A DNA stretch of 64,000 nucleotides from Leptospira congkakensis (GCF_004770265.1 NZ_RQGQ01000004.1:744001-808000); one strand, 5' to 3'; shown: positions 18,772 through 30,100, counted from the first letter of the stretch. The notes: generated by a model not told the origin, from the letters alone. A program made the numbers and translations.

Positions 18772-18848
18772 GGCGAGGTAGCTCAGATGGTTAGAGCACA
18801 GGATTCATAACCCTGAGGTCACGGGTTCGACTCCCGTCTTCGCTACCA
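18772..18848 (+). tRNA. tRNA with CAU anticodon (elongator Met, or Ile2)
   Basis: A 77-base cloverleaf can be drawn: acceptor GGCGAGG with CTTCGCT, D-arm GCTC/GAGC, anticodon loop TTCATAA, T-arm ACGGG-TTCGACT-CCCGT, discriminator A and an encoded CCA. C11-G24 in the D-stem argues for an elongator rather than initiator tRNA. The CAU anticodon fits elongator Met, or the lysidine-modified Ile2. Oddities are a G1-U72 wobble at the top of the acceptor stem and an A31-C39 mismatch beside the anticodon loop. It is followed closely by the Cys-rich protein gene. Confidence 0.93.
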
Positions 18849-18867
18849 AAGATCGAGAGGACAAGGT

Positions 18868-19158
18868 ATGAAAAAAACAAACCGTTTCTTTTCAATTTTG
18901 GTTCTGGTATTATTTGCCGGTTCCATCCAAGCAGCTGACTTTCCTAAATGTAAAGAGGCCTGCGATAAGTTTTACACTTGCTCAATTCAAGTGAACCCTA
19001 CTGCTACAGAAGAACAAAAAACAACACTCAAACGTGGATGTGAGTTCAACTGCAACCGTCCCAAATACTACAACAAAATTGCAAACTGCCTCTCTGGTGG
19101 TGATACCTGCAAAGCTTTCTCTACTTGCATTATGAAAGAAATGCAAGCCAACAAATAA
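18868..19158 (+). CDS. Small Cys-rich exported protein
   Basis: The 96-residue product has a signal peptide (cleavage near IQAA-DF) and about 74 mature residues with eight cysteines in pairs: CKEAC, a lone C in FYTCSI, CEFNC, C in IANCLSG, and CKAFSTC. The paired C-x3-C and C-x4-C spacing resembles twin CX3C helical hairpins stabilised by disulfides in the periplasm. Similar Cys-rich small proteins are common in Leptospira. The function is unknown. GAGAGG and AAGGT precede the ATG. It is 19 bp downstream of the tRNA and ends before a hairpin. Confidence 0.85.
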   Translation: MKKTNRFFSILVLVLFAGSIQAADFPKCKEACDKFYTCSIQVNPTATEEQKTTLKRGCEFNCNRPKYYNKIANCLSGGDTCKAFSTCIMKEMQANK

Positions 19159-19193
19159 AAGAACCTACATTTCTATAGAACGAAAACCGGAAA

Positions 19194-19222
19194 TAAGAGC
19201 CTATCATCAATGATGGCTCTTA
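19194..19222. terminator. Probable terminator between the Cys-rich gene and smc
   Basis: An inverted repeat (TAAGAGCC with GGCTCTTA, plus an inner ATCA/TGAT extension) is followed on the + strand by ACTTTATTTGTTTTT. It lies 35 bp after the stop of the Cys-rich gene and before the convergent smc end, so it may act in both directions. Confidence 0.65.
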
Positions 19223-19266
19223 CTTTATTTGTTTTTCTGTTTTGTTTCGGTAGATCCGGAGCCCGA

Positions 19267-22050
19267 CTAGTTGTCGGTTCCGGTCTTTTGTGAGATTTGT
19301 TTGGAAAGAGATTTAGCCTCATCCAAACGAAGAGAAAGGATTTTTGAGATTCCTGGTTCTTCGTTGGTGACTCCAAAGATAGCGTTGGCTCTTGAAATTG
19401 TAGATTGCGCGTGGGAAACTACGATAAACTGTGTTTTGTCTTTGAACCTGTCAAGGATCTGACAGAACCTAAGTTTATTGGCCTCATCCAAAGCCGCATC
19501 TATCTCATCTAAGAAACAGAACGGGCTTGGTTTTACCATGTAGATCGCAAATAGAAGGGCAATCGCTGTGAGAGACTTCTCTCCCCCTGACAACAATCGT
19601 AAGTTCTGCACATGTTTGCCTGGTGGTTCTGCCATAATCTCCACCCCGGAATTGAGAGAGTCTTCTTTTTCCGTAAGTTCAAGTGTGGCCCTTCCCCCAT
19701 TGAATAATGTAGAAAAAGTCTCTTGGAAGTTTTGTTTGATTTTTTCAAAGGTTTCTTGGAAAAGTTTTTCCGACTCTTCGTTGATTCGTTTCAAAACTTC
19801 TTCAATGTCTTTTTTGGAACTTTCAATATCTATCTTTTGTTTGAGATTGTGTTCGTAGATTTCTTTGATATTACGATATTCTTCAATAGCCAGTGGATTG
19901 ATAGAACCAAGAAGTTGAATTTCCGACTTGGAAGATCGTAATCTTCGTTCTTCCGCCTTTTGATCCAACTCTAAGTTTCCACGTTCGGTTTCTAACTCGG
20001 AGTCTGTTAAAGAGTAATCATTGTATAACTCTTCCACAAGAGAATCAATTTGTACTTTGAGTGCGGAACTGGTTCTTTCTTTTTCGGACAAAAGAGGAAG
20101 AAGGTTTTGAAACACTTCTTGGTTTTTAGTGATATTGGATTTGATTCCAGAAATTTCCTCAACAAGCGACTGTAAGGTTTCTTTTTCAGACTCCAAAATT
20201 CGACTCATAGAAAGGAATTCTTGGTAAGATTCTTCGATTTCTTTTTCTAGAATTTCGACTTCCTTTTCCAAACTATCTTTCTTTTCGCGAATGACAGACT
20301 CTTGTTCCTTGGCCCCTAAAATCCTTTTCTCAATTTCACCAATCCTTTCATCAAGGACGGCAATTTCCTTTTGTTGGTTTTCTAAACGAGAATTCGATTC
20401 GAGAAGTTTTTTTTCAAGTTCCACAATATGGTTTCTTGTTTCTTCCCAATGACTTCTATGCAAAATGATATTACTTTGGTGGTCTCGAATTCCACGAGTT
20501 AGGTTTTCGTTTTCTAAAATTAAGTCTTCGATTTCTTGGTCAATAGATTCTTTTTTGGAAAGGATTCCATCTTTATCAAAAAGTAAATTTCTAAAATCAT
20601 CTTCTCTTTTCAAAAATGAAGTTAATTTTTCTGAATAACTTTCTAACCGAATTTCTTGTAAATTAGTTATACTTTCTGATACTTTAGATGATTCTAAATG
20701 AGAAAGGGCAACCTGTAGTTTATTTTTATACAGTTCTAAATCGGAAAGAAGATCGGCTTTGTCGGCATTACGAATTTCTTCCCCTTCTCTCGATTCCCTT
20801 TTTTTGTTTTCTAACTCTTGGATGAGTTCGAGTATAACAGTTTTTTGTTTTTCTCTGAGGATGATATGGCGTTTTTCATTTTCTGCAATCCTACCTTCTT
20901 TTTCCTCAATGGATTTTTCTTCTTCTTTGATAGATAGTTCCAAAGAAACACGGGTAGATTCCAAAGTTTGGATTTCTTCCTGGAGAGTGGTTTGGATTTC
21001 TCTTTGGCGTTCGTTTTCCAACTCAATCGCACGTTTTTCTACTTCAAGTTTGATTGTGGCCTGGTTTTCTGTTTCTAAAGCAGATAGAATTTCCCCAATC
21101 CGAAGTTCATACTCTAAGATAAATGTTTTGTTTTTTGCTATTTTCTCTTTTTGGATTTGGCTTTTGGAAAGATGATCAAATAACTTTTTATCGATTTCAG
21201 CAATTTCTCTTTCTTTGGCTTCTTTGGTGGTTTCTTTTTCAGAAATCAAATTGGTTTCGTTTTGGATGAGTGATAAAATGGATTTGTTTTTTTCTCGAAT
21301 CTCGAGAAGATCTTCATCCGATTTTTTCATGCGACGTTTGAAATCGCGTAGTTTTAAAAACCTAAGGTTTTTATCAGACTCATCCAAATCAGATTTAAGT
21401 TTGAAGTATTGTTCTGCTTTTTCGGATTGTTTCTCTTTGACTTCCAAGTCTTTGACCATGGAGTTCATAATGTCTTGGATACGAAGAAGATTCTGATTGG
21501 TATCATCCAACTTCTTCGTAGCTTCTTTGCGATCGAGTTTGAATCGAGAAACACCGGCCGCCTCTTCGAAGATGGCTCTTCTTTCTTCTGGTTTGGAATT
21601 GAGGATTTGGTCCACTCGGCCTTGTTCTAAAATGCTATAACTAGATTTACCAATTCCAGTATCGAGTAAGGTTTTTTCGATATCCTTTCTTGTGGTTCTG
21701 ATATCATTGAGATAATATTCGTTTTCCCCATCAGGATACAAACGACGAGTGATTTTTACCGACGGATAATCAATGTTGAAAAAATGGTCATCGTTATCAA
21801 AAAGAATAGAAACCTCTGAAAATCCAGCAGGTCGCCTACTCTCTGTTCCGTGGAAGATGACGTCGTCCATCTTTTCACCACGAAGTCCCTTGGCACTTTT
21901 TTCACCAAAGACCCATTTAACGGAATCGACAATATTTGATTTCCCCGAACCATTCGGTCCGACGACAGCAGTAAACCCGGGATCAAAATTGATCTCCGTT
22001 TCATCTGCAAACGTTTTGAATCCAACAATACTTAGGCTCTTTAAATGCAT
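19267..22050 (-). CDS. smc: SMC chromosome-segregation ATPase (short, hinge not recognisable)
   Basis: The 927-residue SMC protein compacts and helps segregate the chromosome. The N-terminal head has the Walker [17 protein letters not shown] (about residue 31). The C-terminal head has the ABC signature [17 protein letters not shown] and Walker [14 protein letters not shown]. Between them lie long coiled coils (about 165-760). Typical SMCs are near 1,150-1,200 residues with a globular hinge in the centre. Here the middle (about 440-560) is still charged heptad-like sequence, with no hinge motif that I can see. Intact heads and coils argue against a pseudogene. ScpA/ScpB are not in the window. 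Upstream, divergent, is the Maf-like gene. Confidence 0.92.
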   Translation of the reverse strand: MHLKSLSIVGFKTFADETEINFDPGFTAVVGPNGSGKSNIVDSVKWVFGEKSAKGLRGEKMDDVIFHGTESRRPAGFSEVSILFDNDDHFFNIDYPSVKITRRLYPDGENEYYLNDIRTTRKDIEKTLLDTGIGKSSYSILEQGRVDQILNSKPEERRAIFEEAAGVSRFKLDRKEATKKLDDTNQNLLRIQDIMNSMVKDLEVKEKQSEKAEQYFKLKSDLDESDKNLRFLKLRDFKRRMKKSDEDLLEIREKNKSILSLIQNETNLISEKETTKEAKEREIAEIDKKLFDHLSKSQIQKEKIAKNKTFILEYELRIGEILSALETENQATIKLEVEKRAIELENERQREIQTTLQEEIQTLESTRVSLELSIKEEEKSIEEKEGRIAENEKRHIILREKQKTVILELIQELENKKRESREGEEIRNADKADLLSDLELYKNKLQVALSHLESSKVSESITNLQEIRLESYSEKLTSFLKREDDFRNLLFDKDGILSKKESIDQEIEDLILENENLTRGIRDHQSNIILHRSHWEETRNHIVELEKKLLESNSRLENQQKEIAVLDERIGEIEKRILGAKEQESVIREKKDSLEKEVEILEKEIEESYQEFLSMSRILESEKETLQSLVEEISGIKSNITKNQEVFQNLLPLLSEKERTSSALKVQIDSLVEELYNDYSLTDSELETERGNLELDQKAEERRLRSSKSEIQLLGSINPLAIEEYRNIKEIYEHNLKQKIDIESSKKDIEEVLKRINEESEKLFQETFEKIKQNFQETFSTLFNGGRATLELTEKEDSLNSGVEIMAEPPGKHVQNLRLLSGGEKSLTAIALLFAIYMVKPSPFCFLDEIDAALDEANKLRFCQILDRFKDKTQFIVVSHAQSTISRANAIFGVTNEEPGISKILSLRLDEAKSLSKQISQKTGTDN

Positions 22051-22128
22051 ATATGTTTCGCCGTTCGATTTCCCTGTTTCCCGGTTGACACAACTTGGGA
22101 GACATAAGAAAAAACCTTAGATAGTATT

Positions 22129-24069
22129 ATGTCCCAAATTATCGATCCCATTTCCAGTGAAATTTTTGAAAGGAAGCCGTACTTACAAAATTATTTCAGA
22201 AACTTTGCCTCCGGAAATCTTTGGGAATTGGGTTCAGCCAAGAAATCAGGGGAATATTATGTCTCATTAAATGGAGAACCACTCTCCTCTTCCTTCTCTC
22301 CACTAACACAGGCCATCCGGCTTTTAGATACTTATTCCTTAAAGTCTACCGATGTGGTAATTTTGTTTGGACTTGGAAATCCACATCTGATTCAAAAAAT
22401 CAGTGAAACTTTGTCTCCTGGCCAAATCCTCATTCTCATAGGCGACGATGAAACCCTAATTCCTGTTATTTGGGACACAATTCTCAAACCTGTTTTACAG
22501 GTTCCCGGACGACATTTGTTTTCGGGAGATGCATTTTTTCCTTTGTATTTTAACTATTTAGAGTCTTTACCCATTGAACGAGTGAGTGGACTGAAAGTCA
22601 TTCGTAATCCAACAGATACAAATAGAAACCCAATCTTTCGTGAATTAGAGGAAAAAACCCAAACCGTATTTTCTGCAAAAATGAGTGATCTACTCACCAA
22701 GTTTGAATTTGAAAGGTTATGGATTAAAAACTCCATTTGGAACTTGGTTCATGTCGGAAAAGAAACACCGGTTCGTTATCCCATCTCTTCTCTAAGGGAA
22801 AAATTCAAAGGACTTTCCGCCGTACTTGTGTCAGCTGGTCCAAGTTTACGAAAAAATCTCCCATGGTTGCAATCCGTGAGAGAAAAAGTTTTTGTTTTGT
22901 CCTGCGATACTTCTCTGAAAGTATTAATCAAAGCAGGGATCGAAGCAGACGGGGTTGTCACTCTCGATGCTCAAACCAATTCTTTTTTTCATTTTATGGG
23001 AGAGTCTCTAAAGAAAATTCCACTATTTGCCGACTTGGTCAGTTCTCCCACTCTCCTCCGTGAACCAATGTTTCGTTCCGTGGTTCATTCCGTCACAGCC
23101 AAATACCAAGTGGATGCAGAAGGAACACTTGTCCGCGAAGTGACAGCTGGAGGAGAACTCGCCGAACAGGTGTTTACGGAAGTGGGAGATATCCAGTCGG
23201 GAGGATCCGTAGCAACGACAGCCTTTGATATGCTTCGTTTTATGGGATTTACCTCTGTTTATTTTCTTGGCCAAGACCTTGCCTATTCTGGAAGGGAAAT
23301 CCATTCCACAGGAACCCATCATAATGAAAAATGGCTCACTCTTTTAAACCGTAAAAACAGCTTAGAGAGAATCAATGAAGTCATCATTCGCAAAAGGGAA
23401 ACTCGTTTTGTGCCTAGGACAAATGGCGAAGGTTCTGTTCTGACAGATTATGTTTTGGATTTGTACAGACATTGGTTTGAAGAGTCAGCTTCTAACGTGG
23501 CACAAATGAAACTTTTCAATGTGAATGAAGACGGGGCAGAAATAGAAGGAATCCAATCTCTCAGTCCAGAAAGAGCAAGTGAAAATTTGAAAGAGACACC
23601 AAACCACAACTTTCCATGGCGAGAACTTTCCATTTGGAAACTAGGTTTGAAAGAAGAGAATGGAAACAAAACATCACCTGAGACTTCTACCAAATCTCAC
23701 GAACCAAAAGGCAAATTGATTCCAGCGGGGACAAAAAATGCAACTACTCCCTCCTATTTACACCCTAAGGGTTCTGAAAATCTATTCCAACGCATTCAAA
23801 AAGATTTGGAGTTTATGGAACAAGGTTTGAAAAAGTTTGGATCAGAGACACCAAATGATTCCTTTCAGGAATCTGACATTTGGATTTGGATGCGGGAACA
23901 ATCTTATTTACGAAGAATGGTGCGGAAAACTGAAATTTATATCTTACGGCATAAGGATTTGGAACTTGTTAGAAAAAACCAACTCATGATCCAATCCATC
24001 AAAAAAGAAATCCGGTATTTAAAACGAAGTCTCTATCCAATGATGGATTCATTTCCAGAAAAAGGATGA
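22129..24069 (+). CDS. Maf-like DUF115 protein (motility-associated glycosyltransferase family)
   Basis: The 646-residue protein contains the DUF115/MptE-like core: SAVLVSAGPSLRKNLPWL, VFVLSCDTSLKVLIKAGI, DGVVTLDAQ, GGSVATTAFDMLRFMGF and YFLGQDLAYSGREIHSTGTH (about residues 232-395). Maf proteins in other bacteria transfer nonulosonic acids such as pseudaminic or legionaminic acid to flagellin, and spirochaetes often carry several. The flanking N- and C-terminal parts are less conserved. No flagellar or sugar gene lies nearby, so the substrate is open. The 3' end overlaps the convergent unknown gene by 37 bp. No clear ribosome site precedes the start. Confidence 0.83.
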   Translation: MSQIIDPISSEIFERKPYLQNYFRNFASGNLWELGSAKKSGEYYVSLNGEPLSSSFSPLTQAIRLLDTYSLKSTDVVILFGLGNPHLIQKISETLSPGQILILIGDDETLIPVIWDTILKPVLQVPGRHLFSGDAFFPLYFNYLESLPIERVSGLKVIRNPTDTNRNPIFRELEEKTQTVFSAKMSDLLTKFEFERLWIKNSIWNLVHVGKETPVRYPISSLREKFKGLSAVLVSAGPSLRKNLPWLQSVREKVFVLSCDTSLKVLIKAGIEADGVVTLDAQTNSFFHFMGESLKKIPLFADLVSSPTLLREPMFRSVVHSVTAKYQVDAEGTLVREVTAGGELAEQVFTEVGDIQSGGSVATTAFDMLRFMGFTSVYFLGQDLAYSGREIHSTGTHHNEKWLTLLNRKNSLERINEVIIRKRETRFVPRTNGEGSVLTDYVLDLYRHWFEESASNVAQMKLFNVNEDGAEIEGIQSLSPERASENLKETPNHNFPWRELSIWKLGLKEENGNKTSPETSTKSHEPKGKLIPAGTKNATTPSYLHPKGSENLFQRIQKDLEFMEQGLKKFGSETPNDSFQESDIWIWMREQSYLRRMVRKTEIYILRHKDLELVRKNQLMIQSIKKEIRYLKRSLYPMMDSFPEKG

Positions 24070-24662
24070 AAAACAGAATTGTCTTCAAACTCGGGAAAAT
24101 AATCAAAAAATAACTTCTGAGATACCACTCGATAAAAAAATGGATTTTTGTCCGCATAACCTTCAGTATATGGCATTGCAGGCAATTGGTGAAAATTAAT
24201 TCTTTCTTCGAAATTGATAAAATCACGGCGGCTTAGTTCCGGTCGTAATTCTAAAACTGTTTCTTTGAGTAAGTTCCAATCCAATTTAAAACTCATCCTG
24301 GCACCGCGAAATGCAGGAGAACGTTCCAATAAATTTACCAACCGTTTTACCGGACAATCTGTATGATAGTATTTGGTTACATACACTTTGACAAACCTAG
24401 CGGCAAGACCCATAGGTTCCCAAATGAGTTCAGATTCTTTTTCTTCTGATTCTTCTTTTTTAATCTCACTTAAAACTTCATGTAACTCGGGAATGGATTG
24501 TTTTCCCGTCATGATCAGAGTGGACTCTTCCATTCCAAACTCTCCATAATACAACCATTTGTAAAAGTCCTGAATTTCAGCCTCGGGATGATCTTCTACA
24601 AATTTAGTGAGAAGGAAAAGTTTTTCTTTTTGTGTGAGCGGTGATTCTCTTTCAGTTTGCAT
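24033..24662 (-). CDS. Unknown conserved protein downstream of plsY
   Basis: The likely start is ATG 24662 (210 residues, beginning MQTERESPLTQKEKLF), which overlaps the end of plsY by 11 bp. A longer reading into plsY would give an unlike N-terminus. No signal peptide or membrane helix is seen. The sequence is soluble and mixed alpha/beta, with recurring aromatic and acidic residues (DFYKWLYYGEFGMEES, LERSPAFRGARMSFKLD). I do not recognise a domain. Overlap with plsY suggests co-translation in the smpB-der-plsY operon. The 3' end overlaps the convergent DUF115 gene by 37 bp. Confidence 0.8.
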   Translation of the reverse strand: MQTERESPLTQKEKLFLLTKFVEDHPEAEIQDFYKWLYYGEFGMEESTLIMTGKQSIPELHEVLSEIKKEESEEKESELIWEPMGLAARFVKVYVTKYYHTDCPVKRLVNLLERSPAFRGARMSFKLDWNLLKETVLELRPELSRRDFINFEERINFHQLPAMPYTEGYADKNPFFYRVVSQKLFFDYFPEFEDNSVFHPFSGNESIIG

Positions 24663-25272
24663 TCTGTGTTGCTCGCAGTTCTTTACCCAACACCAAACGT
24701 TTGATGTTCTCTCTATGTGAGTAGGAAATGAGAAAAAAAGTTGCAACTAACACAAAAAAGATGATTGGTTGGTATTCGGAATCGGGAATGTATTTTGTAG
24801 TTCCAAAATACCAAATTGGCATAGAAAGGGTTGCTAAAATAGAACCGAGAGAAACAAATCCAGAAATTTTATAGACTATAAAAAAAATCACAACCGCACA
24901 AACGGTTACAATCGGAACAAGAGTCATATACACACCAAGAGCAGTGGCCACCCCTTTTCCTCCTTTGAAATGGAGGAAGGGCGTGAATGTATGGCCAAGT
25001 ATGGCAACAGATCCAAGTAAAATCTCGGTGGTTGTCAGAGAATAAGGTGATTCAATATAGGATGCAGCGATGACGGGGATGGCACCTTTGAGTGCATCCA
25101 AGAAAAGAGCAATGATTCCATACTTCCAACCGATGACACGACCCACATTGGTAGCACCGATATTGCGACTGCCATGTTCACGGATATCAATCCCCCGAAC
25201 TTTTTTGGCTAGGAGAAACCCAACCGGAATGCCACCCAAAAGGTAGCTCAATAGGATCGCAGCAAGAATCAT
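24652..25272 (-). CDS. plsY: Glycerol-3-phosphate acyltransferase PlsY
   Basis: The 206-residue inner-membrane enzyme moves an acyl group from acyl-phosphate to glycerol-3-phosphate, the first step of phospholipid synthesis. The three conserved PlsY motifs are visible: GSRNIGATNVGRVIG (about 35-49), FKGGKGVATALGV (about 103-115) and SYSHRENIKRL near the C-terminus. Five membrane helices are predicted. GGAGGGCAAGGA precedes the ATG. It overlaps der by four bases (ATGA), giving tight coupling in the smpB-der-plsY run. Confidence 0.96.
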   Translation of the reverse strand: MILAAILLSYLLGGIPVGFLLAKKVRGIDIREHGSRNIGATNVGRVIGWKYGIIALFLDALKGAIPVIAASYIESPYSLTTTEILLGSVAILGHTFTPFLHFKGGKGVATALGVYMTLVPIVTVCAVVIFFIVYKISGFVSLGSILATLSMPIWYFGTTKYIPDSEYQPIIFFVLVATFFLISYSHRENIKRLVLGKELRATQNAN

Positions 25273-26621
25273 TCCTTGCCCTCCTTACCCTCGTTTCTGT
25301 TACGAAGTTCGATCTCGACAGACAGGCCATCCAGTCCGAACTCAGCTACTATACTCTTTCGGTAAAAGCTTAGAATATTTGACGGAAAGAGTTTCGTATC
25401 GTTAACAAAGAACAGAATTTTAAAAGGAATCTGGGAGACCTGTGTGGCGTAATACACCTTCGGAGGTCGATTCGATGCCTTCTGAACCTTATTTTTTCCT
25501 CCCCATTTGCTTAACCAGTCATTTAAGGCACGGGTAGTGAGCTTTTTCTGGGACTTTTCATAGAGAGCGACCACAGATTCTAGGAGCTTGTGGGTGCGGA
25601 CTTTCTCTTTGGCAGAAAGGGAAATGAGAGGGCGCTCTTTCAAAATGGAAAGTTTGGCTTCCATCCGGTCTTTGTAGTGTTTCCAAGAATTGGATTCTTT
25701 TTCAGGAACGAGATCCCATTTGTTTACAGCCACAATCATGGGTTTTCCAAGCTCCTGGATTTCTCCAAAAATCTTTTTGTCAAATTCACCCAGACCTTTC
25801 AAGGCATCTACAAGAAGAACCACTACATCGGCTTCCCCCAAACTATGTAGGGTTCGTTTGTAAGAATAGAATTCTAAACTTTCACCCGTTTTGGATTTTC
25901 TGCGAATTCCGGCCGTATCAATGATTTCTAATTTTTGATTTTGAAAATAGAACTGATCGGAAACAGAATCTCTAGTGGTTCCCGGCACATCACTCACCAC
26001 AGCACGTTTGTAACCGAGAAAGGTATTCAGTAGAGACGACTTACCCGAGTTAGGTTTTCCAATGATCGCAATTTTACAATAGGGATCCTCAGGCATTTTG
26101 ATTTTATCGGGAAGGAAAAAATTAATCTTTTGGTAGAGGAGATCAAAATTTCTACGCCCAAGAGCCGAAATGGGTAGAAGTTCGTTTAAGCCCAGTTTGT
26201 AAAATGGTTCCAAGTCATATTCATCTTGTTCGGTATCTACCTTATTGATGAGGGTAAGAACCATTTTATCTTTTAGAATATCATCTTTTTTGAATAGATC
26301 GATGAGTTTATGGTCATACTTACGTAAGTCTTTATGATCGATCACATGAAGGATGAGATCCGAATTGCGTAAATGTTCAAAAGCAATATCGATGATTTCC
26401 TTGGAGATTTCATCGATATTTTCGATATCAAGACCCGGTGTATCGGACAAAGTGAACGGAATTTTAAATTCCGATCTTTCCACTGTTTTTTGTAAAACGT
26501 CTCTTGTAACACCGGCAGTATTTTCTGTGATGGCACTTTGTGCGCGGAGGATGGCGTTGAATAGTGTGGACTTACCCACATTTTGTCTACCAACAATGGT
26601 GACCACTGGAAGTCCTTTCAT
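25269..26621 (-). CDS. der: Double-GTPase ribosome assembly factor Der (EngA)
   Basis: The 450-residue protein has two tandem GTPase domains and a KH-like C-terminus, and it matures the 50S ribosomal subunit. Domain 1 has GRQNVGKST (about 11), DTPGL and NKVD. Domain 2 has GKPNSGKSS (about 188), DTAGI and NKWD. The KH-like part runs from about 355 to the end and closes with a lysine/glutamate tail. Its ATG overlaps the smpB stop (ATGA), and it overlaps plsY in turn. Length is normal. Confidence 0.97.
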   Translation of the reverse strand: MKGLPVVTIVGRQNVGKSTLFNAILRAQSAITENTAGVTRDVLQKTVERSEFKIPFTLSDTPGLDIENIDEISKEIIDIAFEHLRNSDLILHVIDHKDLRKYDHKLIDLFKKDDILKDKMVLTLINKVDTEQDEYDLEPFYKLGLNELLPISALGRRNFDLLYQKINFFLPDKIKMPEDPYCKIAIIGKPNSGKSSLLNTFLGYKRAVVSDVPGTTRDSVSDQFYFQNQKLEIIDTAGIRRKSKTGESLEFYSYKRTLHSLGEADVVVLLVDALKGLGEFDKKIFGEIQELGKPMIVAVNKWDLVPEKESNSWKHYKDRMEAKLSILKERPLISLSAKEKVRTHKLLESVVALYEKSQKKLTTRALNDWLSKWGGKNKVQKASNRPPKVYYATQVSQIPFKILFFVNDTKLFPSNILSFYRKSIVAEFGLDGLSVEIELRNRNEGKEGKE

Positions 26622-27106
26622 TTGCGTAGGTGTTCCTTCATGGCTCTTTCCATATCGATTTTGGCTTCCTTTTTTTGAATGTCGTCACGTTTGTCGTAAA
26701 GTTTTTTAGGTTTGGCTAAAGCGACATCTATCTTCACCAAACGATTGTTTTTGAAGAAACAACGAGTGGCTACGAGCACTAGTCCCTTCTCTTTGATGGA
26801 ACGATCGATTTTTTCGATTTCTTTTGCTTTTAGCAAAAGTTTACGAGGTCGAATTTCCGGATGGTTCGCATAACCCCCGTTCTTATAAGGAGGAATTTGA
26901 AAGTTTTCCAAAAACACTTCCCCGTTCCTTACTTTGGCAAAACAATCGGTAAGGTTTCCCTTTTTTTCACGAAGGGATTTTACCTCAGATCCTGTGAGTA
27001 CAACACCAGCTTCGAACGAATCTAATAGTTCGAAATTGAACTTTGCCTTTTTATTGATTAAAGGATCGGTTCCGCGAGGTTTGTCGTCTTTTTTGGTTTT
27101 GCCCAT
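26618..27106 (-). CDS. smpB: SsrA-binding protein SmpB
   Basis: The 162-residue protein binds tmRNA and delivers it to stalled ribosomes. It has the family's N-terminal [30 protein letters not shown] region, split here by normal variation, then NCRF-equivalent [24 protein letters not shown] and a basic C-terminal tail. The start is preceded by a poor ribosome site. It follows the AAA-VWA gene by five bases, so it may share its transcript. The tmRNA gene is not in the window. Confidence 0.96.
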   Translation of the reverse strand: MGKTKKDDKPRGTDPLINKKAKFNFELLDSFEAGVVLTGSEVKSLREKKGNLTDCFAKVRNGEVFLENFQIPPYKNGGYANHPEIRPRKLLLKAKEIEKIDRSIKEKGLVLVATRCFFKNNRLVKIDVALAKPKKLYDKRDDIQKKEAKIDMERAMKEHLRK

Positions 27107-27111
27107 ACTAA

Positions 27112-30100
27112 TTATTGCCTAAGGGAATGGTGGATTTGCACCAATCTTGCAATTTCGGCTCCAATCAAATTTGGCATGGAATAGAAGTTATCTGCCGTAA
27201 TCTGAAGGGAATCTTGGAACACATGTTCCGCAATGTAGCGAGACCCAAGTCCCACCCCTAAAAATACATAATTTTTGTCCTGGTTTTTCAGTACAGCTTC
27301 TTTCAATTTCCTAGTATCAAAAGACGAAAGTTCGTCCTCAATATAGGTCTTGGCCCTTTGCCCGCGGAAGTCAGAAAGGATCACAATGATCTTGGTTTGG
27401 GCATCCGGAGAAAAAAAACGCTCCGAATTGGAAAGCACTTGGTATTCAGGGATGCTGTCCCCATGCCAATTTTTACAAAGAGCAGAAAAAACCTCTTCTT
27501 CCTTTTCTGCGGTATAATCTTCTTCCGCTGACTTTAAATTAAAAATATCCACTGTGTCTTTGGAGTTTTTGATATCACAAAAAGTATGAACACTTGTTTT
27601 GATATCATGTTCGTTTAAAATGTGCAAACTCACAAGAAGAGCCGAAAGCATCGCAATCGAATATTCAAAGTTAAAGATCCGGCGACATTTCGAAACAAGG
27701 AAGGTAACTTCGACACCTTTTAGTTTTTCATCATTCTTTTCGATTGTGGTTTTATCGAAGATTTTAGTATCTCCCCTTCCACTTTTGTACGAAATGTATT
27801 TTCTTGCATCCACCCTCGACCCTTCGTTTTTGTACATCCGGTGGATGTCAATTTCGGGATCAAAAAGTTGTTCTAAATTGAGTTCCACCTCTTCGAGTTC
27901 TTTTCCAAAGACAGACTTAAATTCTTCAAGACCTACCATGATGGAATAATCCCAAAGCAGACGGCGTTTTTTCAAAAATTGTTTGTAGAGTTCTTCCGTT
28001 CGGTAACCCCAACCACCGCCACCACCTTGTGGTTCGCCTTGGCCTTGGTTCCCTTGGGTATCTTGTCCATACCAAGCATCCGGGCCTTCTTTGGTGGCCC
28101 CGCCAGTTTCTGGAGTATTGATCTCAATTCCCCTTTTGGTTTCTACACCGGAGTTGAGTTTTTTAGCAACACCTGTTAGTGGGTCCCTTTTATGGAGTTC
28201 GGGATCCCACCAATTTTTACGATTTAGTCCTGATTCAACGGTAAACGTTTTTTTTTTCTCTTCGATTTCCTCGAAGAGTGTTGATACGACTTCTACACCA
28301 GAAAGATAACCTTCTAAAAGGCGTTCGAGTTCCTTTCTCTCTTTTGGATCAGCAATTTGGTTGGTATAATAAATCTTTCCCCCACGAATGGCGATGTCTT
28401 TCACATCTGTTTGGTTGTATCGATAGATATGATTTTTCCATTTCAAAAGATTAGAGATTCCAAATCGGTAAGGCATAAGGTTTGCAGAACCAATGGTTCG
28501 TTTTTCTGCCAACTCTTTGGCTTTCAGATGAAACCTTGCCAAAGAACGTGGGAGCACTCCTTCCGGAAGATAAAATTCCAAAATCTCTTCTAAAACTTTT
28601 GTATCTTCTAGTTCAGGGAAAAGAATGGGTGTGAAGCGATTCCGAAAGGCACGAGATATCGTTGTTACCGATTTCGATGCACGAAAAGACTTCATTCCAA
28701 ACACAATGGATTTTTCTGTGAGTTGGATGGGAAGGTATTCGCCTGACTCTGGAGGGAGAGTGAGAGAGCGTGCATCATCCGTTAACATATTCATTTTTTC
28801 TACAAGTTCGGCACCAGCAGATTCAAGTCCTGAGATCAGAATGATATGACCTTTTCGAATAGAGCGTGTTAGGGGGCCGTCCACCCAAGTGACACTTTCA
28901 ATATTTCCTTCTTCAGTCGGTTTTAAGGCACCCACTACATCGGAGGTATGCATCCCTTTGGATAACATCACCGATTCAAGTTCGATACCTGTGAGTTCGG
29001 TAAACAGTGGTAAAAACTCTTGTGGGTCTTGGTCTTCTCTATATTCAATTAAGATATTTTCTTTGGCTTGGATGGCCGTAAATACTTGGTCGAGAAAATG
29101 TAGTACTGGTTCTGGTGTGGGATAAGCGGAAAGAAGGGAGATGGTCTTTTTTTCTTCCCAAGTCTTGATTTCTTTATCATTCCAAAAAATAGTAGAACCT
29201 TGCACATAACCTTTGGTAGGAACTACTTTGATTCCACCACCAAACTCGGATTCGATGAGTTCTCTCTGTTTGGCTTTGTCTTCTTTTTTACGGAAAGGTT
29301 CTTCGAATAGATAGAGTGCTTCTCTTGCGGCAACGGCTTTGTCCTTTGCGCCAAATAGAACCAACCGGTTACAATATTTTTGCAGAGTTCGTAAGTTGAA
29401 ATGGTATTTTTCTAAATCACCCTTTCCAATCTCACCCGCTTTGATCCGAGCTTCTGATTCCAAACTAATCCGAATGATTTGTTTTAAAACATCTTCCCCA
29501 AGCATAGGATAGAGTTTTTTTAAGATAAAAAACATTTCATCTGGAGAATAAGGATCTACATAGACAACTGCAAAATGTTTTGTGATATCAAAAGGAAGGG
29601 GTTTTCTTCCTTCAAATCCTTCACTGGGGTTTTGAGTTCCGATAAACCAGAATCCAGTTTTTCCGTTCACTCTTTCCCCGCTCCCTTCCAAAAGATCTAA
29701 GTAGTTGGATTCATAAACAGAAGAAAATCGTTTGATGATATTTGGTGCACAGAGGTTCATCTCATCGGCCACAAAACTAAGTCCTTCCGACAAAGCATTG
29801 GTGAGAGGTCCATTCGACCAGGTAAATCCTTTCCCATCCAGAAGGATGCGGTAAGAACCAATTAGATCTTCTGGCAATGTGTCTTCATTAAAACTAAACC
29901 GAAGTGTGGATTGTTTGCGAAGGGAATTGATATAATATATGAGTGCGTTTTTTCCAACACCGGCATCTCCGACAAGAAGGACAGGAATGCCTTCAAGCAT
30001 TGGGTATAGAATTTTTTGTAAGGTTTGTTTGACCGAGTCGGTTTCGACTAGGCTAGAAGGGAAAACGGGAAACTTACTAGAGTGCGGGAGGACCGGCACT

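Noticed and set aside
20759..21175. Ser/Phe-rich open frame on the plus strand
   Set aside because: It is a shadow of the SMC coiled-coil region.
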